Source: Crassaminicella profunda
Lineage (GTDB): Bacteria > Bacillota > Clostridia > Peptostreptococcales > Thermotaleaceae
Reading direction: 5' to 3'
Length of the DNA: 64,000 nucleotides
NCBI RefSeq assembly: GCF_019884785.1
Contig: NZ_CP082326.1
Location: 489,355 to 553,354 of the forward strand
Positions within the stretch are counted from its first letter, which is position 1, and each line of letters starts with the position of its first letter. The translations under genes were made by a program, and so were the position numbers. The notes below the pieces were generated by a model. The model saw only the letters and a program-made list of their open reading frames with translations, searched no databases and had not been told where the DNA came from. Shown here piece after piece: positions 37,083 to 46,212 of this stretch.

Positions 37083-39284
37083 ATGAAATTAAAAAAAATG
37101 ATGATCATCAGCTTTTGTATATTATATACTCTTTTGTTAACTTCTTGTGGGGATGCAACGCAAGAGGAAAATAGCAAGGCTTATGAATACAATGACAAGG
37201 GTCTTGCATTAATGGATGAGGAAAAAGTAGAGGAAGCTATCGAATATTTCAACAAGTCTTTAAATTGTTTTGAGTGGTATGATAAAGATTTTGAAAAGCT
37301 TACTAAAAACCTAAAAAAAGAAAAAGAGGTATTTGATGCACCTTTAAATAATTTAAGTTGGGCATATACAGAACTTGGAGAATATGAGAAAAGCTTAGAA
37401 TATATAGAATTAGCCCTTTTAGTACTTCCAAACGATGAAGAAGAATATATTAATAAAGCTGATGCCCTCTTTGAGCTGAGTAGATATGAAGAAGCATTCA
37501 AAAATTATGATGAAGCTCTAAAAAAGAATTGTGATAGTATATATGCCCATTTTGGAAAAGGAAAGATCTATTTTGAAAATGAAAAATATAAAGAGGCATT
37601 AGAAGAATTCAATCAATATCTTGAATCTGAAAAGGATGATTTTGAGATAGCTAAATATAAAATCTATTGTCATCTATATTTGAATGAAGAAGAGAAGGCT
37701 TTAAATTATGCGAATAAATTAATCAATGAAAATAAAGATAACTATGATGCATGTAAGGTTAAAGGACTTGTACTTAAGTTGACAAGTGACTATGAAACTA
37801 TCAAAAGCTTTTATGAAGAGGCTGCTAAGAAATTTCCAGAGCATTTAGATGCACAAATAGATTTAGGAAGATTTTATTATAAAGATGAACACTATAATAA
37901 ATCTCTTGATTATTTTACAAAGCTTATAAAGAAATATCCTAAAAATGTTGATTTATATACATGGGTTATTTATAATTATAGTGCTTTAAATCAATATGAT
38001 AAAGCATTAGAATATGGTGAAAAAGCCTTAAAGATCAATAAAGATTCATCTACTTTATATAATGCCATTGGAAATGTATATATAGATAAGACTGCTTACA
38101 TGGAATCTATAAAATATTTTGATGAAGCCATCAAACTTGATCCAAACTATGAAAATGCATATATCAACAAATTATATGCATTGTATACTGGAAAAAGATA
38201 TTCAAAATGTATTGAATTTGGTAAGGCATCAGAGGTTAAATTTCAATCAGTTTATAACATTCCATGGTTTATGGGAGAATCTTATTTAGAATTAGATCAG
38301 TGTCATGAGGCAATAAAGGAATATAAAAAATCATTAGATTTAAAACCAGATAATGATGAAATTTTATCGAGTATTGCCTATGCCTACTTAATCCTTGAGG
38401 ATTATGAAAATGCAAAAGTATATGTTGAAAAAAGTCTTAAAATCAATTCAGAAAATAGTGAGGCACTACATATAAAAGATTTATTAGAGAAAAAACAAGA
38501 AACTATTGGTAAGCAGATCAAAACTTTCTTTTCTGATAACTACTTATATAAGGAGCAATCACAAGATTTAGATAAAAAATTATCAACCTATTTAGACAAA
38601 AATAATATTTCAGGAAGAGAAATAGCTCAAGTAATCTCAAAAGTGAAAATACCAGATGATATATTTACCTTTGTAATAGCTGGGAAAGACTATGATTCCT
38701 TCATAGAGAGTGAAGAGGATGATATAGCATACAAAAGCTATGATAAGGATTTATGTTATATGAGGATTAAAAACTTTAGCTCAAATACAGGGAATAGAGC
38801 TATAGAAATTTTAGATAAAATAAAAGATACAAAAAATAAAACCCTTATCATAGACTTGCGAGAAAACTATGGTGGAGATACAAAAAGTGCAAATGATATT
38901 CTAGATGCATTACTCCCTAAATGTGTAACAAGTACCCTTATATTTAGGGATGGTTATAATTATAATTATTATTCAGATGCATCCCAGGTATCTTTTAAAA
39001 AAATATATATCTTGGTCAATGAAAACTCAGCTAGTGCCTCTGAACTGTTGACATTAGGACTAAAAACGTATCTAAAAAATGTTATTATAATAGGAAGAAA
39101 TACTTTTGGAAAAGGGGTAGGACAGCATGTGTTTGAAGATAAAAAAAGAAAGATTATGGTTTTTGTTGTCAGCCATTACTGGAATGTAAGAGAAACAAAT
39201 ATTATGCAAAAATATGTGAAACCAGATGTTTATATAGAGAGAAATGATTTGAAAGACTTTTTAAATGTAATCAAAGAAAGATAA
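37083..39284 (+). CDS. TPR-repeat lipoprotein with C-terminal S41 peptidase domain
   Basis: 733 residues. Signal peptide with lipobox LLLTSCGD. About ten tetratricopeptide repeats (roughly 40-470) such as NDKGLALMDEEKVEEAIEYF and AIGNVYIDKTAYMESIKYFDEAIKL by position. The C-terminal 200 residues match the tail-specific protease (S41) core: LIIDLRENYGGDTKSANDILDALLP, catalytic Ser in NENSASASELLTLGL, and Lys in GRNTFGKGVGQ. No PDZ domain is evident between them. It may be an extracellular processing protease with a TPR substrate-docking arm. ATG 37083 has AAAAGGAG. The stop lies six bases before direct repeat copy B. Confidence 0.9.
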   Translation: MKLKKMMIISFCILYTLLLTSCGDATQEENSKAYEYNDKGLALMDEEKVEEAIEYFNKSLNCFEWYDKDFEKLTKNLKKEKEVFDAPLNNLSWAYTELGEYEKSLEYIELALLVLPNDEEEYINKADALFELSRYEEAFKNYDEALKKNCDSIYAHFGKGKIYFENEKYKEALEEFNQYLESEKDDFEIAKYKIYCHLYLNEEEKALNYANKLINENKDNYDACKVKGLVLKLTSDYETIKSFYEEAAKKFPEHLDAQIDLGRFYYKDEHYNKSLDYFTKLIKKYPKNVDLYTWVIYNYSALNQYDKALEYGEKALKINKDSSTLYNAIGNVYIDKTAYMESIKYFDEAIKLDPNYENAYINKLYALYTGKRYSKCIEFGKASEVKFQSVYNIPWFMGESYLELDQCHEAIKEYKKSLDLKPDNDEILSSIAYAYLILEDYENAKVYVEKSLKINSENSEALHIKDLLEKKQETIGKQIKTFFSDNYLYKEQSQDLDKKLSTYLDKNNISGREIAQVISKVKIPDDIFTFVIAGKDYDSFIESEEDDIAYKSYDKDLCYMRIKNFSSNTGNRAIEILDKIKDTKNKTLIIDLRENYGGDTKSANDILDALLPKCVTSTLIFRDGYNYNYYSDASQVSFKKIYILVNENSASASELLTLGLKTYLKNVIIIGRNTFGKGVGQHVFEDKKRKIMVFVVSHYWNVRETNIMQKYVKPDVYIERNDLKDFLNVIKER

Positions 39285-39289
39285 AAGAA

Positions 39290-39440
39290 GTAAACAATAT
39301 ATTTTAAGTTGAGATGTAAAATATTGTCCGAAGTATATAAAATGTAAAAAAATAAGCATATACAAAGAAAATAGAACAGTTATTATGTAAATGAATATTC
39401 AATGCCACGATCGAAATAGATTGTGGCATTATCATTTTTA
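39290..39440 (+). pseudogene. Decayed 3' copy of the cysteine-rich mini-gene with its terminator (direct repeat copy B)
   Basis: The first 74 bases match 35462-35535. In the frame of the intact gene, a conserved Cys codon has become AGT and Gly-24 has become TGA, and a frameshift follows, so it cannot make the protein. The 5' part is missing. The hairpin AATGCCACGATC/GATTGTGGCATT at 39401-39430 is the counterpart of the terminator at 35574 and probably ends the TPR-S41 transcript. Confidence 0.75.
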
Positions 39441-39573
39441 TAGTGAATGATTTCAAGTAAAGGTAGATGATTTGAAAATTGAACATTTACAAAACGACCA
39501 TAATAGTGTAAAATTACACTGTAGAATTTAAGGTGAGAGGATAGAGTTAAAAAAGGAAAAGTGGAGGGTAGAC

Positions 39574-40848
39574 ATGGTTACAAATTTATTAAGAAGAATG
39601 ATTTTAAAGAAAAAGGAAAAATTTTTATTTAAAAGATATGAAGAGGGAAATATTGATTTTGATTCTATGAATAATGAAATAGGTATTTATATTCATATTC
39701 CATTTTGTAAAAGCATTTGCCCTTATTGTCCTTATAATAAAGTATTGTATGAAAAAAATAAGGCACAAGAGTATAAAGAAGCATTGATAAAAGAAATCCA
39801 TTTATATAAAGAAAAACTACAGGGTAAAAAAATTACTTCTATTTATATAGGTGGAGGAACTCCTACTCTTTTGATCAAGGAACTTGAAGATATTTTGGAT
39901 GTTGTTAAAGATAATTATGATTTTCATGGAGATATTGGGATTGAAATTTATCCAACAGCGGTGAATGAAGAGCTTCTTAGTAAATTAAAGGAAATGAAAA
40001 TTAATCTAATTAGTCTAGGGGTACAGACATTTGATGATGAAAAATTGAAATTTTTAGGAAGAGCGTACACAGAGAATGAAATCCATAAAGCCATTACGTT
40101 GATAAAATCCTTTGAGTTTCAATGTGTAGATATAGATATAATGACAAATATTCCAGGACAAACATATAAGGACATCCAAAGGGATCTAGAAAAAGTTTAT
40201 GCTTATGAAATAGATCAGTTGTCTATTTATCCATTGATTGTTTTTCCAATGACCCATTTAAGTAGGAGGATCAAACAAAAAGGGCTTACGAGATTTAATG
40301 AATGGGAAGAGAAAAAAATTCTTCAAATGATTGATACAATCTCTAAAGATTATGGATACGAAAGAACTTCCATATGGACCTATGGAAAAAAAACAAAAAA
40401 TAGATATACCTCTGTAACAAGGGAAAGCTTTGTAGGTTTTGGAGGGGGAGCAAGCTCTCATTTTGGGAATTACTTTTACATGAATACTTTTAATATAGAT
40501 GCTTATATAAGTGCATTAGAGGAAGAAAGATTGCCTATCAATATAGTCAACACCATGACAGATCGTGAAACAATGATATTTTGGCTCTTTTGGAGATGTT
40601 ATGATGGAGAGATTCATCAAAAAAGATTTTATGAATTATTTGGGAAGGATATGAAAAAAGAGTTTCAGTTATTATTTATAGTATTAAAGCTTTTTTCATT
40701 GGGAAAAGAGAAAAATGGGAAAGTGATTTTAACAGATTTGGGAAGATTTATTTATCATTATGTGGAAAAACAATATTCTATTCATTATTTAAATTATCTA
40801 TGGCAAAGGTCTATGGAAGAAGCATGGATTGAAGAAATAAAGATATAG
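39574..40848 (+). CDS. Coproporphyrinogen III oxidase-like (HemN/HemW family) radical SAM protein
   Basis: 424 residues. The radical SAM cluster motif CxxxCxxC is in IHIPFCKSICPYCPYNK (about 47-54), followed by GGGTPTLL, ISLGVQTFDDEKLKFLGR and a VDIDIMTNIPGQT motif, all typical of the HemN-like group. The C-terminal HemN domain (about 300-420) is recognisable but weak. It is not a sure heme-pathway enzyme: no other heme gene is near and many such proteins have other roles. It lies 11 bases upstream of a second radical SAM gene, so they likely act together. RBS GTGGAGGGTAGAC. Confidence 0.85.
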   Translation: MVTNLLRRMILKKKEKFLFKRYEEGNIDFDSMNNEIGIYIHIPFCKSICPYCPYNKVLYEKNKAQEYKEALIKEIHLYKEKLQGKKITSIYIGGGTPTLLIKELEDILDVVKDNYDFHGDIGIEIYPTAVNEELLSKLKEMKINLISLGVQTFDDEKLKFLGRAYTENEIHKAITLIKSFEFQCVDIDIMTNIPGQTYKDIQRDLEKVYAYEIDQLSIYPLIVFPMTHLSRRIKQKGLTRFNEWEEKKILQMIDTISKDYGYERTSIWTYGKKTKNRYTSVTRESFVGFGGGASSHFGNYFYMNTFNIDAYISALEEERLPINIVNTMTDRETMIFWLFWRCYDGEIHQKRFYELFGKDMKKEFQLLFIVLKLFSLGKEKNGKVILTDLGRFIYHYVEKQYSIHYLNYLWQRSMEEAWIEEIKI

Positions 40849-40859
40849 AGGGTGAGAAA

Positions 40860-41762
40860 ATGAAGAGTAAAGATTTTTTTTATTTATCTTGGTTTGGTGT
40901 GAAAAGCATATTTTTAAAACAAAAAAAGCCAATATTAGGTACAATTATTCTAACAGATGATTGTAATTTAAGCTGTAAGCATTGTGCAGTGAATAATATC
41001 CAGAAAAAGATGTATTCTTATGAAAGTATTTTAAAAGAAATGGAAAGTTTTTATGATGAGGGTATTCGAATATTATTCTTTTGTGGGGGAGAGACCTTAC
41101 TTTGGGAGGATCAAGGGAAAAATGTTAAGGATTTAATCAAAGTAGCAAGAAAAATAGGTTTTTATATTATCAATATTGTTACAAATGGAACGATTGATTT
41201 AGATCTTCCTGAGGCGGATGTGATTTTTTTAAGTCTAGATGGAAAAAAAGAAACACATAATCTTATTCGGGGAGATACGTATGACAAAATAATGGAAAAC
41301 TTAGAGAAAGCCAAGAATTCTAATATTTGTATCTATATGGCAATTAACAAATTGAATTACAAAGAAATAGAAGATGTAAGTAAGCTTGCAAAGAATCATC
41401 CTCATATACAATCTATATCCTTTAATTTTCATACTCCTTATGAAGGAACAGAATATCTTAGCTTAACAAAGGAAAATAAAAAAGAATCAGTAAACACGAT
41501 AAAAAAAATGATCAAAGAAGGATACCCTATTTTTAATCTATATAGTGCTTTAGACATATATCTAGAAAATAATTGGGAAAGACCTTGTTATCAATGTATT
41601 GTATCAGAAGATTATAAAAGATATATATGTGGTAGATGTGAAGAAGTAAAGGGTTTATGTGAAGAATGTGGGTATTTATTTGCAGTAGAGTTTTCCCTTT
41701 TGTTTAGAGGAAATATTAGGATTATTTTTGAAATGTTAAGAACGTATTTAAGATATGTATAA
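40860..41762 (+). CDS. Radical SAM protein with cysteine-rich C-terminus
   Basis: 300 residues. CNLSCKHC (35-42) is the cluster motif, followed by FFCGGETLLWED, IVTNGT and FLSLDGKKETHNLIRG, matching SPASM-like or HpnH-like radical SAM enzymes. The last 60 residues contain CYQC, CGRC and CEEC, six Cys that could hold an auxiliary Fe-S cluster or zinc. The extreme C-terminus (RGNIRIIFEMLRTYLRYV) could be amphipathic. Coupled to the preceding HemN-like gene. The substrate is unknown; peptide or lipid modification are both plausible. Confidence 0.82.
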   Translation: MKSKDFFYLSWFGVKSIFLKQKKPILGTIILTDDCNLSCKHCAVNNIQKKMYSYESILKEMESFYDEGIRILFFCGGETLLWEDQGKNVKDLIKVARKIGFYIINIVTNGTIDLDLPEADVIFLSLDGKKETHNLIRGDTYDKIMENLEKAKNSNICIYMAINKLNYKEIEDVSKLAKNHPHIQSISFNFHTPYEGTEYLSLTKENKKESVNTIKKMIKEGYPIFNLYSALDIYLENNWERPCYQCIVSEDYKRYICGRCEEVKGLCEECGYLFAVEFSLLFRGNIRIIFEMLRTYLRYV

Positions 41763-41853
41763 GGGGGATGAATAGAAATAAATATCATTGAAATAATCAG
41801 TATTCTAGTTCTAAAGGCTTTATTAGTCTTGAATAATTGTTTGATTTTTACAG

Positions 41854-41879
41854 AAAGGCCCAATGGGTCTTATTTTTTT
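41854..41879 (+). terminator. Rho-independent terminator after the radical SAM pair
   Basis: AAGGCCC-AAT-GGGTCTT followed by ATTTTTTT. Confidence 0.7.
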
Positions 41880-41952
41880 AAAAAAATTTATTTTTTATGT
41901 ACTAAACTTTTATAAAAATTCTCATCTATATAAGTGAAAGGAGGTGATAAAC

Positions 41953-42177
41953 ATGGCAGTAAGTGCAAAATTAGGTCCTTCTAAGGTAAAGATTACCTTT
42001 AGCAATGGAGTAGATGAAAAAGGAAAGGAGAAAAGGAGAAGCAAGTCCTATTCAAACATCAAGCCAGCTGCAAATGATCAAGATATCTATGATGTAGCAA
42101 CTACCTTGATAGGACTACAGAATAGCAAAGCATTAGAGGTTCAAAGGCTAGATGAAAAAGAAATCGTAGAAGCATAA
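41953..42177 (+). CDS. DUF1659 family small protein
   Basis: 74 residues. The pattern VSAKLGPSKVKITFSNGVDEKGKEK followed by SYSNIKPAANDQDIYDVATTLIGLQ by position is characteristic of DUF1659. In Clostridia and Bacilli it is commonly encoded directly before a DUF2922 protein, as here. No function is established. The start is ATG 41953 with AAAGGAGGTGATAA; the GTG at 41944 is part of the RBS. Confidence 0.88.
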   Translation: MAVSAKLGPSKVKITFSNGVDEKGKEKRRSKSYSNIKPAANDQDIYDVATTLIGLQNSKALEVQRLDEKEIVEA

Positions 42178-42209
42178 AGGTAAAAAATAAATGAAAGGAG
42201 GTGATTTTA

Positions 42210-42428
42210 TTGTCAACAAAGAGATTAGAAATGATTTTTAAAAATGAAGGAGGGAAAACAACTAAAATGTCTGTAGACAATGCCAAAGAGGATATTTCAA
42301 AGGAGCAGGTAGAGGCAGCTATGCAGACAATCATTGATAAAAACGTCTTTGAAACAAATAGTGGCGTATTGACAGGTATTGATTCTGCAAGAATCGTTAC
42401 AACAGATATTGATGAAATCATTATATAA
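42210..42428 (+). CDS. DUF2922 family small protein
   Basis: 72 residues, starting with TTG at 42210: MSTKRLEMIFKNEGGKTTKMSVDNAKEDIS by position 1-30, then the conserved VEAAMQTIIDKNVFETNSG. This matches DUF2922. The GTG at 42201 lies in the RBS AAAGGAGGTGATT and is unlikely. It forms a two-gene unit with DUF1659 and is followed by a strong terminator. Function unknown. Confidence 0.88.
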   Translation: MSTKRLEMIFKNEGGKTTKMSVDNAKEDISKEQVEAAMQTIIDKNVFETNSGVLTGIDSARIVTTDIDEIII

Positions 42429-42460
42429 AAAAAGCTTAGGGGAGACCCTAAGCTTTTTTT
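42427..42460. terminator. Bidirectional terminator
   Basis: AAAAAAAGCTTAGGG-GAGA-CCCTAAGCTTTTTTT has A and T runs on both sides, so it can serve DUF2922 and the convergent minus-strand gene. Confidence 0.9.
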
Positions 42461-42476
42461 ATATATATTGCAAATA

Positions 42477-43361
42477 CTATGCTATAGCAGTTCTATGAAT
42501 AAAATTCATTAAAGATTCATAATCTACGTCAACGATAAAATCAAAATCACTATTGATTTCTAATTTATTTTTACTATTGAATTCATGAAGTTCAAATTTT
42601 AGTGAAGCTGTTTTACATTGATCACAATAGATCAATTTACATAAAAAATGTTCATTTTTCTCTAAAGATGGATTTAGAGAAACACTTTCTAATAAAGCAT
42701 TAAATGCTTCTTGATGATCATCTTTAGACAAACTGTTTTCTAATTGGGTAAAAAATCCTTCTCCAGCCATTTTAGGGAAATTGAAAATCTCTTTTTCTTT
42801 TTTATACAATTTACAGGTGTGACAATATGGATGATCTTTTTGGGTACTACCTACAAATAGACATCCTACTATAACTCCTAAATAATCGATCATGGTAAAT
42901 ATCCATCCTACAATGGGATTGGAAACATCTCCAAGAGATTTGTTCTTATAACTAAATGAAACAGGTGTAGTTTCAATCATGTATTTCTTATAGGTTAAAA
43001 AATCCAATTGTCCATATTCGTCTGTATAGTAGTTGCTTACATGATCTCCATCTAGAGAATAAACAATTGCATTTGTCTGAGGGTCTATGCAAGTAATCAC
43101 ATAACTAGAATACTCTACTCCCAAAATACAAATAAGTGAAAGAATTAATCCGATAAAATAGTGTTTACCTGTGATATAGGTATTTGATTTAAATAAACCC
43201 TTGTAATAGCCATATCCACATATATAGCCTATAATTAATGCCCCTATAGGAATGATAAAAAATATTGAAAAATGTAATGCTTCATATCCTATGAAAAATA
43301 AAATTAATACAGGCAGTGCAATACTAACAAATAATGATAATAATCCTAAAATAATACTCAT
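42477..43361 (-). CDS. Membrane protein with cysteine pairs, unknown function
   Basis: 294 residues. Three to four hydrophobic segments (about 4-27, 30-52, 65-85, 150-168) in the first 170 residues, then a soluble tail with HPYCHTCKLYKK (CxxC near 178) and CKLIYCDQCKTASL (near 250), which could bind a zinc ion. A possible extracellular stretch of about 60 residues lies between the third and fourth segments. I do not recognise the family. RBS GGAGGAAAAAG precedes the ATG. It is monocistronic and convergent with DUF2922. Confidence 0.75.
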   Translation of the reverse strand: MSIILGLLSLFVSIALPVLILFFIGYEALHFSIFFIIPIGALIIGYICGYGYYKGLFKSNTYITGKHYFIGLILSLICILGVEYSSYVITCIDPQTNAIVYSLDGDHVSNYYTDEYGQLDFLTYKKYMIETTPVSFSYKNKSLGDVSNPIVGWIFTMIDYLGVIVGCLFVGSTQKDHPYCHTCKLYKKEKEIFNFPKMAGEGFFTQLENSLSKDDHQEAFNALLESVSLNPSLEKNEHFLCKLIYCDQCKTASLKFELHEFNSKNKLEINSDFDFIVDVDYESLMNFIHRTAIA

Positions 43362-43624
43362 CTTTTTCCTCCTTGATTTTCAAATGTAAATATTATCTGT
43401 AAATGTATCAAATTACCTAGGTGATTATATAAAGAATTCAAGATATTGTAAAGCTAAAGGATAGGAAATAGTAAAATATGCCCAATTTGTATGAAGATTT
43501 GATAAATATAGGAGGCTACCAAGATAAAAGTTGAAAATTTCGCAATTTTAAAATTTGCACGAGACGTTAACTACATTATTTGGTATACTATAATTTAAAT
43601 AGAAAAGTATGAGGAGCTGAAGAT

Positions 43625-45115
43625 ATGGTTATAAAATATAAAAGTACAAGAGGAAACAAAGAAAGTAAATCATCAGCAGAAGCTATATTAAAAGGAATTG
43701 CAAAGGATAAGGGGCTATTTGTACCTGATACATTCCCTAAGATTGATAAAAAACTAGAAGAAATGATTTATATGGATTATAAAGAAGTAGCTTTTTATAT
43801 TCTTAAAAAATTCTTAGGTGATTTTAGCGACGAAGATTTAAAGGATGCTATAGAGAAGGCTTATGATGAAAAGTTTGAAACAAAGGAAATCGCACCTATT
43901 GTAAAGGCTGGTGATGCATATTTTCTAGAACTTTATCATGGAAAAACATTAGCCTTTAAAGATATGGCATTGTCTATACTTCCACATTTACTCACAAAGG
44001 CTGCAAAAAAGTTAGGAGAAGATAAAAAAGTAGTAATCCTTGCAGCAACTTCAGGAGATACAGGAAAAGCTGCGCTAGAAGGGTTCTCTGATGTAGACCA
44101 GACAGAAATTATCGTATTCTACCCAGATAATGGGGTAAGTGAAATTCAAAAAAGACAAATGATTACACAAGAAGGGGAAAATACCCATGTAGTAGCCATA
44201 AAAGGAAATTTTGATGATGCTCAAAGTGGTGTGAAAAAAATATTTAATGATGATGGATTAGGAAAAGAAATGGAGAATCATGGGTTTGTCTTTTCTTCTG
44301 CTAATTCTATCAATATAGGAAGATTAGTGCCTCAAGTTGTTTATTATGTATACACATATATTGAATTATTAAAAAGAGGAGATATAAAATCAGGAGAAAA
44401 GATCAATTTTGTTGTCCCTACAGGAAATTTTGGGAATATCTTAGCAGGTTATTATGCGAAGAAAATGGGACTACCTATTCATAAACTGATTTGTGCATCT
44501 AATAAAAATAATGTATTGTATGATTTCTTAAATACAGGGGTATATGATATTAATAGAGAATTTTTCATGACAAACTCTCCATCTATGGACATATTGATTT
44601 CAAGCAACTTAGAAAGATTATTATATGAATTGAGTGATCATGATGAAGATGTAGTCAACACCCTTATGAATCAATTAGATGGGGAAACAAAAAAATATAC
44701 CATTACTCCTAACATGAAAGAAAACTTACAAGGTTTTTATGGAGGATTTACTACAGAAGAAGAAACGATAGCAACTATTCAGACAGTATACGATGAATCA
44801 AAGTATGTACTAGATACTCATACAGCAGTTGCTTATAAAGTATATGAACAATATAAGGAAGAGTCAAAGGATGAAACGAAAACAGTCATCGTATCTACAG
44901 CAAGCCCTTATAAGTTTACAAAAAGTGTGATCAAAGGGGTAGTAGCATCTACTAAAGAAAAAAATGAATTTAAGTTGATTGAAATGTTATCTAAAAATAC
45001 AGGTCTTAGCATTCCAGAACCTATAAAAAATTTAGATAAAAAACCTATTTTACATGATATAAAGTGTGAAAAAGATGCTATGAAAGATACTGTAAAGGAA
45101 ATTCTTCATATTTAG
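43625..45115 (+). CDS. thrC: Threonine synthase
   Basis: 496 residues, the longer clostridial/plant-II-type size. The PLP lysine is in YHGKTLAFKDMALSILP, with SGDTGKAALEGF (phosphate loop) and NSINIGRLVPQ, VPTGNFGNILAGYYAKKMGLP by position and the C-terminal HTAVAYKV. It converts O-phosphohomoserine to threonine. It is alone, with no thrB or hom beside it. RBS GAGGAGCTGAAG; a terminator follows. Confidence 0.96.
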   Translation: MVIKYKSTRGNKESKSSAEAILKGIAKDKGLFVPDTFPKIDKKLEEMIYMDYKEVAFYILKKFLGDFSDEDLKDAIEKAYDEKFETKEIAPIVKAGDAYFLELYHGKTLAFKDMALSILPHLLTKAAKKLGEDKKVVILAATSGDTGKAALEGFSDVDQTEIIVFYPDNGVSEIQKRQMITQEGENTHVVAIKGNFDDAQSGVKKIFNDDGLGKEMENHGFVFSSANSINIGRLVPQVVYYVYTYIELLKRGDIKSGEKINFVVPTGNFGNILAGYYAKKMGLPIHKLICASNKNNVLYDFLNTGVYDINREFFMTNSPSMDILISSNLERLLYELSDHDEDVVNTLMNQLDGETKKYTITPNMKENLQGFYGGFTTEEETIATIQTVYDESKYVLDTHTAVAYKVYEQYKEESKDETKTVIVSTASPYKFTKSVIKGVVASTKEKNEFKLIEMLSKNTGLSIPEPIKNLDKKPILHDIKCEKDAMKDTVKEILHI

Positions 45116-45144
45116 AAAATGAAAAGATATATTTTGAAAAATAA

Positions 45145-45172
45145 AAAACACCTAATTTTAGGTGTTTTTTTT
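45145..45172. terminator. Terminator after thrC
   Basis: AAACACCTAA-TTTTAGGTGTTT then T run, with an A-rich 5' flank, so it can also end the convergent nucleosidase gene. Confidence 0.85.
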
Positions 45173-45177
45173 ATGGA

Positions 45178-46077
45178 TTATTGAATCGTAGTATTGTTAG
45201 TAGATTCATCTTTATATTGAAGAAAATCTTTATTCTGTCTAGCTTGTTGAATTAATTTTTTTGTTACTTTTAGAACAAAATCTTGACAGTATTCTCCTGA
45301 ATTACGATCATAACCTTCATCGTGAATTTCACTATTAGATAATATTCTTATTCCTAGGAAAGGAACTTTATATGTTTTTGCAATTTGAGCAGCTGAAGCA
45401 GTTTCCATCTCTTCTACAGATGTAGCATACTTTTCATGAATCCATTTGATGCGATCTAGTTCACGGTTCCATTGATCAGCAGAACCAATAACTCCTTCTA
45501 CTACTTTTCCTTTTTTATAAGTATTCATTACACTTTTTGCAGTTTCAATGAGTGTAGTATTTCCTTCGAAATCTTTTAATTCTTTTATTTCACCATTGAC
45601 ACTTACATTGATATCCATTGGAATCCAGTTTTCTGCATGAATTCCTTTGTTGTAGTCACTATGTTCAGATCTGAAAGAACCAAAATTTACACTTTTTTTA
45701 CCGATGACAATATCATAACGATGTAAAGCAGGATCATGTCCTCCAGAAGTTCCTTGATTAATAATAGCTAAAGGATTAAACTTTTCAATAGCTAATAGGG
45801 TAGATGCAGCAGCATTTGTCATACCTATTTCTGTTTTTGTAACGACTACAGGGTAATTATCAACGGTTCCTTTAAAAAATAACCAACCGCCGTAAGTGAT
45901 TTTTTCAACATTTTGTAATTGTGCTACTAAGTTTTCTGTTTCTACATCCATAGCTCCTTGAATGATGATGGGTCTAGGAGAAGGTTGAGGATTTTCTTTT
46001 TCCTTTGGGTTTGCAAAGCTTACAAGTGTGAAACTCATTAAAGTTGCTAAAATAAATGCTAAAATTCTTTTTTTCAT
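45178..46077 (-). CDS. Exported nucleosidase of the MTA/SAH nucleosidase (PNP/UDP) superfamily
   Basis: 299 residues, about 65 longer than the cytosolic MTAN enzymes because of a signal peptide (ILAFILATLMSFTLVSFANP) and extra loops. Conserved points: IIIQGAMDVETENL (Glu46, aligned with catalytic Glu12 of E. coli MTAN), GMTNAAASTLLAIEKFNP, INQGTSGGHD and EEMETASAAQIA (Glu225, aligned with Glu174 that holds the ribose). The proton-donor Asp197 of MTAN is replaced by Asn248 in RILSNSEIHDE. Asn is what 6-oxopurine-specific trimeric PNP uses at its purine site, so the substrate may be guanosine or inosine rather than MTA. A guanine-type riboswitch in the leader agrees. RBS AGGAAGAGATGAATC. Confidence 0.88.
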   Translation of the reverse strand: MKKRILAFILATLMSFTLVSFANPKEKENPQPSPRPIIIQGAMDVETENLVAQLQNVEKITYGGWLFFKGTVDNYPVVVTKTEIGMTNAAASTLLAIEKFNPLAIINQGTSGGHDPALHRYDIVIGKKSVNFGSFRSEHSDYNKGIHAENWIPMDINVSVNGEIKELKDFEGNTTLIETAKSVMNTYKKGKVVEGVIGSADQWNRELDRIKWIHEKYATSVEEMETASAAQIAKTYKVPFLGIRILSNSEIHDEGYDRNSGEYCQDFVLKVTKKLIQQARQNKDFLQYKDESTNNTTIQ

Positions 46078-46144
46078 GATTCATCTCTTCCTTTCTTATT
46101 TAAAATAATTTATGTAGCTTACAGCTATGTGTTTTTTATTGAAT

Positions 46145-46184
46145 AAAAAACAAAACACCTTATGAATAAATAGGATAAGGTGTT
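46145..46184 (-). terminator. Riboswitch terminator in the nucleosidase leader
   Basis: On the minus strand CACCTTAT...ATAAGGTG is followed by TTTTGTTTTTT, between the purine aptamer and the start codon. Confidence 0.85.
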
Positions 46185-46212
46185 AGAAAGTCATAGGGAT
46201 GACAAAAAAACA

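Noticed and set aside
39574-40848. Coproporphyrinogen III dehydrogenase HemN
   Set aside because: Motifs fit the wider family, but no heme genes are near and it is paired with another radical SAM gene, so a heme role was not claimed.
43362-43624. Possible T-box or threonine attenuator before thrC
   Set aside because: No T-box bulge sequence, specifier loop or terminator is visible in this 263-base gap; only an AT-rich leader with TATACT/TATAAT-like boxes.
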